NCBI GenBank assembly: GCA_027625915.1
Contig: JANTQA010000026.1
Coordinates: 6,944,001 to 7,008,000, forward strand
Direction of reading: 5' to 3'
Source: Anaeramoeba flamelloides
Taxonomy: Eukaryota > Metamonada > Anaeramoebidae
DNA length: 64,000 nucleotides
Of this stretch, positions 55,780 through 64,000 are shown piece by piece. A program made the position numbers and the translations under genes. Numbering within the stretch: the first letter of the stretch is position 1; every line of letters begins with the position of its first letter. The notes under the pieces were generated by a model. That model ran no database searches. It saw only the letters and a list, made by a program, of their open reading frames with translations, and was not told where the DNA came from.

Positions 55780-58176
55780 TAAGGATTAAATTTTAATATC
55801 TAAAAAAAAAACCACTAATAGTCTTGGAATGGGTATATTATATTAAGCTTTAAAAAATTGGAATTAGGAAAAAAATAATCTTGGATACTCATTTTATCTT
55901 ATCAAATTATTTATATTAACTCAAACTATCAAATAAAAATATCAAAAATTAAATTCAAATAAAATTCCTTTTTCTAATTAAATAATAACTATTAGAGTTA
56001 TATCAAAAAATACCAATATACTTCATTATTTTATTGCAAAAAATGCTTTTTATGATTATTATTGGTTTTATAAAGGATAATATAATGATATTATTATATA
56101 ATATATCAGTAATGTAAATGAATTTATTTTCTAGATAAAATTTTCTTTTTAAAAACACATTTCTATTTTTTAAATAAGAAAAGTGAAATTTCAGATTTAG
56201 ATTGAAAAAAAAAATAATAATAATTAAATACAATTGACTTGACAATTAAAAATTTTATCAAACATTTTTAATATTTTTTTTAAAAAAATATTTCAAAATT
56301 CTTAAAAAGTGTTTATCAATTATAATGAATCAAATTTAAATATAAATAATATATATATATAGAATGAATTTCTAAATAATTGATTTTATAAAAATAAGGG
56401 TATATCAAATTCTTGTTTTTTAATAAGAATAATAATACTATTTAAAAATAATAATAATTTTAGGATCAAGCCATTTTTGCTTTAAATCACATAATTTCTA
56501 AAAGAAAAATTAAATATTTTATTCAGAATCCTTGTATTTCAATTTTTCTCCTCAATTACTATTTAAAAGGAAAGCTACTGAAAAAAAAAAAGAATTTTTT
56601 TATATTTTTTCTTGATTTTTTTGAGGAAATGGGGGGTTTCACTTGGAAGAACTAATAATAGCGGATATAAAATTTTAATTTGAGACCTTTTAGCAAAGAT
56701 ATTAATTTAAAAAAAATAAAATTTTTCAGTTCCCAGCATTTTCGAATTTGTGTGAACTTTTCACATATATCCAGAAAAATTTTTTTACAAAAGAAAATCA
56801 CATTTTTTTTTTTTGTTGATTTTGTGTGTAAATTACCAATATTTGTAAATAAATATTTATTTTTGGTTGGAATCGACAACTTCTTAAATTTAATATATCT
56901 TTTTCAAAAATGAATTTCAAAAAAGGGAATTTTTTCATTTAGTTTCGTAATAAAAAATTAAGTTGTGAATTTTCGTGAATATATTTTTTGACTGTCTATA
57001 CTGGCCTAATAAAGTCTTTGAAGTAATATTAATTTTTATTTTTTTTTACTCTGTTTTCAGGAATAATTTGTGAATTGTAAACAAAAATAAAGAAAAAATA
57101 AAATAAAGATTGAAAGAGGGGGGAATTTATTGCATTTTCAATAATTAAAAAAATCAATTCATCTTTTTTTTTCTATTTATAAACTTTAATGAAAAATTGT
57201 TTTTTTGAGAGTACTTTTGGGAAAATAATGTGTTTCAGTATTTTCATTCTAATTGAATAAAAAGCATCAATAAAAAAATAATAAAATAAACCTTTATCTA
57301 GTCAAAGAGACCCGATTAAAATACGTGAATTACATATTTTTAGGGTTTGAAATGATATTACAAGAAAAAATTTCAAAATGAAAATCACTTTTTCTGGTTT
57401 TTTCACCTTTTGCTTTTTCTCTTTTTTTTTTGAAAGCTAATTGATTTGTAATTTTTTTTTTATTAGAAGATCTATAGTCACTTGATAAACACTTGTTATT
57501 TTAATGTTATTGAAAGCGTAAAAATGATTGTAGAAAAATCATATTCATTTCAATTGGAATTTTTCTTAGATCTTTCAACCCAAATCAAAATGAACATCCT
57601 TTTATTGCTTTTCTCAGTAGTGCCAAAAGAACTTTAGTTTTTCAATTTTTAAGAAAATATATTGATTGATTTAGATTTACTTCTTGTTAATATCGACTAT
57701 TCTCATATATTTATTTTATTCTATTTATTTCTTATTTGTTCTTCAAAGGTCAGTTATAAAAAATAATGGATATTTGGAAATTTTGTTGGGCCACTTTAAC
57801 AAAAACACAGTTTATTGTTTTTTTTTTCCCGATACTTTCCTACCATAAAGTTTGCTTTCCCAACTTTCTTGCATTATTACTTTTTAAATAGATTTTCATT
57901 TAAATTAAATTTTTGAATAATTGTTTTAAGAAAATTTTTTTAAAATAAAAGTCTTAAAACTAAAAAAACATGGTAGATAATTATTGTTACAAAATAAATT
58001 TAAAACGAATAAAAATAATAATAATAAAAAAATTTCTAGTTTTATTTTTTTTTTTGTATTTATAAAATAATAGATATATTTTATTTATTTATCATAAAAA
58101 TAGATATAAAAATTAAAAATATTTTTAGTGAAAAAGTAATTTAGGTCAATGAAATCCCATTTTAATTTTGTTTTAT
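55780..58176. other. Intergenic with repeat D copy 4
   Basis: Bases 55780-57319 are extremely AT-rich with no gene. Complementary open frames at 56652-56913 on both strands are chance. There is a short TA run at 56351-56361. Bases 57320-57815 are repeat D copy 4, in the common orientation, with ATGATTGTAGAAAAATCATA, AAATCAAAATGAACATCCTT, TTGTTCTTCAAAGGTCAGTT and the 3' end CCACTTTAACAAAAACACAG. Its 3' terminus is more diverged than in the other copies. The last ~300 bases before 58176 contain only AT-rich 3' flank of the next gene. Confidence 0.55.
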
Positions 58177-61152
58177 TTATTTATTCTTTAAAAAGGTTCT
58201 TTTCTTTTTTTTAATAAAGACTGGTTTGTTTTTAAAAACTTTAATACCTAAATAGGAGCTAACATCAATTGTAACTGAAGTAAACAAATGTACAAAGGCA
58301 AGGATTAACAGTGACGCGTAAGTGTAAATGAATAATTTTTCACTAATAAATTTCATACCAAAAAAGTGATATAGTACTGGTATGTATATAAGAACCCAGA
58401 AACTTTGAGCATAGTACCAATTTTTGAAGTTTTTCGATAAGTGAGCAAGTAAAATACGAAACTATAATTTTTTAGAGTATATATATATATATAGAATATG
58501 TATGAAAAATAGTGTCATTCAATAATATAATACCATAAAAAATGACAAAAATATAAAATAAAATAAAAAATAAAAAAAAACAATAAATAACAATAACAAT
58601 CACAACTATAAGCATAAGAAAAAAGAGTTGTTTGAAATTTACGTTAAGATTTGCAAATAGAAATCCAACAATAGTCCACGTGAATCTTGGATAATTATCA
58701 AACAATGAAGGGTTTAAAATTCTCCATCCAAGTGTGACTGTTACAGCGGCAATATTTGGTATAGTTGTTATGAAAGCACGTTTGATTCCGTATTGTTTTA
58801 AATTTCCAGATTTACTAACTCTGGAGATGTTTACAATTAGCACAGGTATAAGTGCAATTAACAATGGTGGTAAAGCTATATCAGATAATTTTTTCCCAAA
58901 AATATTCATTGCAAAGAGATCTGGTTCTATTAATAGCAAAGTTTAGTTAATTTAGATTTTTTATTTTGAAAGACAAAATAAATAGCAAATAAGAGATAAT
59001 TTAAAAACTTTTAATTTTGAAATATAATTAGAGAACTTACTGATGAATACAAGGAAATTTAATATGATGACAAATAAATTTCCTTCATTTGGCCCATTGA
59101 ACATTCCTAAATAAAAATTTCCACACCAATATCTATTACAAATAGAAAAAAATTATTTAAAAATTAAATCGCAATGAAATAAAATTTGTTCCAAAAAGGA
59201 ATTTTAGGTTTGATTGAAGGTGGCCGTAAAATGAAAATAAATATAATTACTCATCCCAAGTTGCCATGTAAAAGCATCCCAGTGTACCAATCAAAATCAA
59301 ATACTGGATCCATGTATTTCCAGCTTGTATGGTTGTGGTGGTGTTTTGGATTACATACTATTTCATTTTTTTTTTTTTTGAAATTATAATTATATACAAA
59401 TTGTTTTTGAAAAATTGTGTTAGTTTTTTTTGCATTTTATCATTAAAAAATGGTAAATATTTTTTTTTTTTTTTTTAAGGGGGGGAGGGTTAATATATTC
59501 AACAATCTTTTTTTGGTGCCAGATTTTAATATTTTAAAATAATAATCTGTTGTTGAACAATTCTTCTTGACATTAAAATATAATTTTCAAAAAATGTTCC
59601 TTCGTACAGAAAAGGATCTGGATTAGTTTGAAACTTTTCAAAAAATGATATCATTATATTTTTGAAATATGAAGAGAAATTCAATTTTTTAATTCTATTC
59701 ACAAAATTTGAAGATAGACAGAAAATTGTTTTTTCAAAAAAAAAAAAAAATCAATAAATATAAAATTAAATATGAAGAAACTCTACACATAGTATTATTA
59801 AAATAAATATAGGTAAAATTTTGGAAAAAAAAAATCAATTATGAAATAAATTAAGAAATAAACTTTTTATTCTTGACTTTCATTACTGAAAACTTGTTCA
59901 CAATAATATGATAATTATTTTTATCAACTAAAATAATCTATTCCATGGGTTTTTTATTCGTGGTAAAATCAATTAAAAATCTGTGTTAATTTTGGAATTA
60001 TATCAATTAATGAATCAATCAATCAAATAAGTGAAAAAAAAAAAGTGGTAATTTAATTTTCATAAATCAGTAAAATAAAATTTTTTAAAAGCAAATCAAA
60101 AGGTTGGAATCAAATGTAATACATGAAATAATTACAATAAACTTTCTTTGACATTATAGAAATGGTTATTTTCTTCAATTTGTTTAATAGAATGTACATT
60201 GGTAATGTTTTCTTTTTTGTAAATTTTACGCTTTAATACAGTTTTTATTTTATTTATTTATTTATTGTTGTTTGGGTTACACAATATTTCTAATAGTTTT
60301 CCCTTTTTAGATTTTTTTTCAGATTTTTCTTCAACAAATTTCTGTGATTAAAATCATTTTTAAAAAAAAAAAAAAATTACAAAAGAAGATAAAATTAAAA
60401 AACTCTTTTACCATTAGGCACTTATATTTTTGAAAATTAAAAGCAAACTAACAAAATTGAAAGTCTTAATTGTCATTATCAATAAACTATACATCATGTA
60501 GTGAAATGGTTCTTTGGAAAGGTCCGTAAATACGAATACATCTTTATTTTTTTTTGTTGTGAAACAATTATTACACGGTTTAAATTTAACTTGATATATA
60601 ACTTCATCTATTTTTTAGACGAAGATTTATATAAGGCTTGATTGCCTTTTGTTGTTATTTTTCATGGAAATAACCTGAAAATATTTTTCTCAAAAAAAAA
60701 AAAAATAACTGATTAAAAATTCCAAAATTCTCTATATTTTTTTCCATTTCCCTAATTCGACTCAATTATGTATTGAAATTGGTTGTTAATACTCAATTTT
60801 AATATTATTTTGAAAATAGAAATGATCACACGTTTAAAATACATTCCATTATTCCAAAAATTATTCCAAAATAACAATTTAAAAATTAGAGTTTTAAAAT
60901 AAAAATCGAAATTAAATTTCTTACAAGTCCAACCACACAATCTATTCCATGATCAAACATTTGCCCAAGTGGAGACGCGTTATCTGTTTTACGAGCTTGT
61001 TTCCCATCACAATTATCACATATATTATAAAAAATTACTGTTAAGGGGCTAAATATTAAGATATATCGAGGCAATGGTTCTTCCATATTTGGAGAATAAT
61101 AGCTAAGCACATAACCATAAATAAAAATTGGAATAAAGCCAATAAGGGTGAT
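58177..61152 (-). CDS. CDP-alcohol phosphotransferase (choline/ethanolamine phosphotransferase family), five exons, 5' end missing
   Basis: Exons, in transcript order: 61152-60925, 59357-59251, 59132-59041, 58926-58643 and 58461-58177. All junctions are GT-AG, all keep the frame, and they give 331 codons plus stop. The enzyme transfers phosphocholine or phosphoethanolamine from the CDP form to diacylglycerol, the last Kennedy-pathway step, in the endoplasmic reticulum or Golgi membrane. Exon 1 here starts ITLIGFIPIF, as after the PN of the family, and holds the full motif D-G-x2-A-R-x8-G-x3-D-x3-D (CDGKQARKTDNASPLGQMFD then HGID). Exon 2 gives a membrane segment ending FYMATWDE; exon 3 continues YWCGNFYLGMFNGPNEG, also typical. 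Exons 4-5 supply the remaining hydrophobic segments and a Lys-rich tail. The first ~50-60 residues of the family are not found upstream. Intron 1 is 1567 bp, against 114-181 bp for the others. Choline versus ethanolamine specificity cannot be told. Confidence 0.82.
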
Positions 61153-61200
61153 CTAATAGTTTTAAAGATAGCAAGAATATATATATTATAATTAGAATGA

Positions 61201-61475
61201 AAGATATTTTAAAAAAATCTGCTTTAGTTATTTATTTAAAGACAGGAGGATCTAGTAAAATTAATTGGATATTAATTAAAAATTTAAAGTAATCTTTTGA
61301 ATTATACTCAAAACGTTATTCAACTGGAAGGACTTGGGCAATATCCCAAAATCAAATATAAATATCTGAAGAAAAGGGAAGAAAATATAAAAAAAAATCC
61401 CTTAATTATTGGTATGCAAAACGCCTTAATATTGAAATCTCCATAATTCAAAAAATTGAACGTAAATTGGTGTAG
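61201..61475 (+). pseudogene. Coding-like stretch with two internal stops; possible relic
   Basis: From an ATG at 61201 the frame reads MKDILKKSALVIYLKTGGSS, KINWILIKNLK, stop, SFELYSKRYSTGRTWAISQN, then a stop, then KGRKYKKKSLNYWYAKRLNI and IQKIERKLV. Two stops in ~90 codons is far fewer than the surrounding AT-rich DNA gives, and the residue mix is protein-like. No family recognised. It may be a decayed transposon or host gene fragment. It lies just upstream of the phosphotransferase exons on the other strand. Confidence 0.3.
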
Positions 61476-64000
61476 CTATTTTAAAAAAGTGTGGAATTAA
61501 AGTTTTTTTAAAAAATGTTACTTCAACTGCTTAAAAAAAAAAAAAAAGAATCAAGCAGTCTGAGTAACACTTTTTCAAACTTTTAGTGCTCACTTTTTGA
61601 AAATGGCTACAATTTTTTTTTTTTTTAATTTTCTAAAGTTTTCAGTTTGTAATGTTTTGAGTTTTTTAATAATTGTTCTCTTTTTAAAGCTTTTATAATG
61701 ATCATTTTGAAACTTTTTTATAGTCAATTTTTTAGAAAAATAAATCAATAGAAATCTTATTTTTCACAAGTGCATCAAACAAATCATTCATGTTTTTTAC
61801 TAGTTCCATGAAGAGATACACTTTTCTGAATAATTGATATTTATTGGAGAAAACGTTATCTTCGCATTACCCAGAAGACCATTCAAAAATTAATTGGGCA
61901 ACAATATTAGTTTTTTTATGGCATGATATGATATGATATGATATGTTTAATTCAAATGGGTTTCATTCTATGTTCAAGCCATATGTTCTAAAATTTTTCT
62001 TTTTATTACATTTCAAATTTTTTCCTCTTTTTGAAAAATAATATTTTTCACAAAATTGACTAATTAAAAAAAAAATCTTTTAATAATCGATTTTTAATAT
62101 TATTTTTAAAAAAATGTTAAATTGTTACCAAATATTTTTTGTAATTTTTTGAAATTTCTTTGGTTTTTTAGTAATTTTTTTATTTTTCAAAGAAAATTAA
62201 TGATGTGTAGAGTAATTTTAAAAAAGTGTGTGCAAAAATTTTTCAAAATTATCTTGAAAATAGATGAAAAACTTCAAATTACCTATTTTTAGTCATCTAT
62301 TAAAAAAATTTTTTGAACACTTTTTATAAATAACTTGAGAATAAAATTTTCCAAACTAAAAAATGTAAAGAACTTTTTTTAATTATAAATTTTTTGAAAA
62401 TTGCACAAATTACAAAAATCACAGAAAATGAACCAGACGAAAAAATCCATTTTTCGAGCTGTCCATACCTTCAAAATTAAGACTTTCAGAAAAAATAATT
62501 TATATATATCACAGCTATTTTATGAGTACTTTTTATAAGCCCTGATCTTTGTTTATTTATTTTTTGTGGCCACAATTAAATCGAATCCTATTACCCTTAT
62601 GTGAAATCAGTTTTTCGGAAACTTACCCATTGGTTTGAATGTATGTTTGTAGTTTAAGCCCTGGTCTTTGTGGCGTTACACAATATTTTGAAAATGATAA
62701 TAATTTGGAATTTTCAAAGAACAATTTTAAATCGTACTAAAAAGTTGATTATTTAAAAAATAGATTGAAACATCAATAGCAAAGATCTAATCTGAAAATA
62801 ATTAGAATCAATTTCAAATTACTCAATCATTAGAAATTTATTTTTAAAATAATACTGTCATTTTCCAATTAAAATTAAAAAATTTTTATTTCAGATTCTC
62901 GAATATTTATCCAATGATTGTCTTAATCAGAGAAAAAAAAACAAGATCTTCTCAAGATCATTTGATCATGATAATCTTGATTTTTCTTGGCTCCATTTTT
63001 GAAACTTGGAGATAAAATTTATTGTTTTTAATTTGAAAATAATAGTAGCTAAAATGAAAGAGAAAATTATTTATTTTCAAGATTTTTTGATTTCTGTGGT
63101 TTCTGTGGTTTATGTGATTTTCAGGGATTTCTATAATTTCTGCAATTCTCAAAAAGTTTACAAATAAAAAAAGTGGTTAACAATTTTTTTTACATTATAA
63201 ATAATTGAATTTTTAACTTAAAACTGTTTTAAAAAGGCGAGGACTGAAAGTTATAAAAACTGTTACTTCAACTGCTTACTCAAAAAAAATCAAATAGACC
63301 GAGTAACAATTTTTAAAAAATATAAAAGTCCACACGTTTTTTAAAACTGATGAAAGGTAATTTTACAATTAATATAGTAGTTTTAAAAATTTGTGATGTT
63401 TTTTAAAACTTGATTGAAGTTTTCTATTTTAAAAAAGTGATGACTCTTTCTGAATTAAAACTTTTTTTGGAAATTTGCTGTATTAGTAAAGTAAAGACTT
63501 TTTTAGAATTAAAATTTTTATCAAGTTTTCTATTTTCATAAAGTGAGGACCCAACCTTTAAATGTGTGGCGGATGTTAGAGTGGGAAAAAAAAGAACTAT
63601 TTTTAAAAAAAATCCCTCATTCTATTAAAAAAATAAAACTTTAAAAAAGTTTTAATTATGACAAAATCATAAAAAAAAAAAAGTAATCACTTTTTTAAAA
63701 GGAATGTAATAAAAATTTTGATTTCAATTTTTCAAAAACCATTTCGAATTTATATGTAGAAAAAATACAAGGCTTTTAAAAATCAATCAAAAATGGAATT
63801 TGTTTATTTAGTATGACGTTTCCTCATTGAACTTTTAGGATAAAATTGAATTTTTTTTAATTTGCCTCTAACAGTGTTTGGTTGTTCAGAATTTTCATAA
63901 ATTAAACTTCAAAATTTTTGAAAAAAGTGTCTAAATAATTATTGTTCTGCACAAGAGTAAATATGAGTGTCTGAAAAAAATAGAGTTTTTTGAAGACATT
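61476..64000. other. Intergenic to window end
   Basis: No confident gene. Bases 61923-61945 are a short tandem array of TGATA (about four and a half units). Bases 62500-62740 contain a plus-strand frame with protein-like segments (FLWPQLNRILLPLCEISFSE, then MYVCSLSPGLCGVTQYFEND) broken by two stops; a membrane-protein relic is possible. A near-duplicate of TAAGCCCTGATCTTTGT occurs at 62537 and 62656. Repeat E copy 2 is at 62851-63025. The missing 5' exon of the phosphotransferase gene should lie in this stretch or beyond but was not identified. Confidence 0.4.
62851..63025 (+). repeat. Dispersed repeat family E, copy 2
   Basis: Same orientation as, and closely similar to, 33862-34038, with the same end points. 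The copy reads AATACTGTCATTTTCCAATT, TTATTTCAGATTCTCGAATA, CAAGATCATTTGATCATGAT and GGCTCCATTTTTGAAACTTG. Downstream sequence (a TTTCTGTGGTTTCTGTGGTT micro-repeat at 63090-63111) is not shared. Confidence 0.75.

Noticed and set aside
56652-56913. Overlapping open frames on both strands
   Set aside because: The two frames mirror each other (Phe/Lys-rich), as expected by chance in such DNA. No domain, no splice context.
61760-61930. Minus-strand segment reading RKVYLFMELVKNMNDLFDAL, resembling a protein kinase hinge
   Set aside because: It is too short and interrupted, with no glycine loop, catalytic loop or DFG motif within reach. Not enough to call a kinase relic.
1-64000. CRISPR array, rRNA, tRNA, LTR element, Polinton or viral capsid gene
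   Set aside because: Looked for by eye on both strands. No regular spacer-repeat pattern, no conserved rRNA or tRNA boxes, no long direct terminal repeats and no capsid, integrase or envelope motif was seen.

Overview
The window is eukaryotic nuclear DNA from a very AT-rich protist. Coding regions stand out by being visibly less AT-rich than their surroundings, and the proteins carry long runs of Asn, Lys, Glu and Asp. Introns are short and GT-AG. The gene content (exocyst, CCR4-NOT, RBR ubiquitin ligase, kelch-BTB, CDP-alcohol phosphotransferase) is that of a free-living amoeba or flagellate. The style resembles Anaeramoeba or amoebozoan genomes, but this is an impression only; no rRNA, tRNA or organelle gene is present to settle it.

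Gene density is low: about ten genes in 64 kb. From left to right: exocyst Sec3 (1564-3807, minus); an acidic DUF4476-like protein with an intron (8392-9227, plus); a kelch/double-BTB protein (13591-15633, minus); CCR4-NOT subunit NOT2 in three exons (23207-26156, plus); an unknown coiled-coil protein (30327-31019, minus); an unknown Lys-rich protein (34299-35408, minus); an ATP-grasp protein of the R2K type (40440-41924, plus); an RNF216-like RBR ubiquitin ligase with a doubled first RING (45756-47135, minus); an unknown basic coiled-coil protein, probably two exons (50766-51597, minus); and a choline/ethanolamine phosphotransferase assembled here from five exons (58177-61152, minus; its 5' exon was not found). 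There are no operons. The genes look like unrelated single-copy housekeeping or regulatory genes, each with its own promoter.

Most of the remaining ~75% is old repetitive DNA. I recognise: six copies of a ~200-bp near-perfect palindromic MITE with TA target duplications; a ~480-bp Tc1/mariner-like non-autonomous element (two whole copies, two fragments), one nested inside another repeat whose empty site is also in the window; a ~1.2-kb terminal-inverted-repeat element present twice in opposite orientation on either side of the ATP-grasp gene; a 458-bp MITE with 20-bp perfect ends and a TTA duplication; several two- to four-copy families of unknown type; and degraded LINE-like reverse transcriptase at 12.5-13.25 kb plus a LINE-like C-terminal fragment at 44.8 kb. 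I saw no LTR element, Polinton, capsid or envelope gene, CRISPR array, rRNA or tRNA.

The most distinctive structures are the inverted pair of 1.2-kb elements bracketing the ATP-grasp gene, the palindromic MITE family, the nested insertion with its empty site, the RBR protein with two RING1 modules, and a possible start codon split by an intron in the DUF4476-like gene. All homology statements come from motif recognition by eye, not from database searches.
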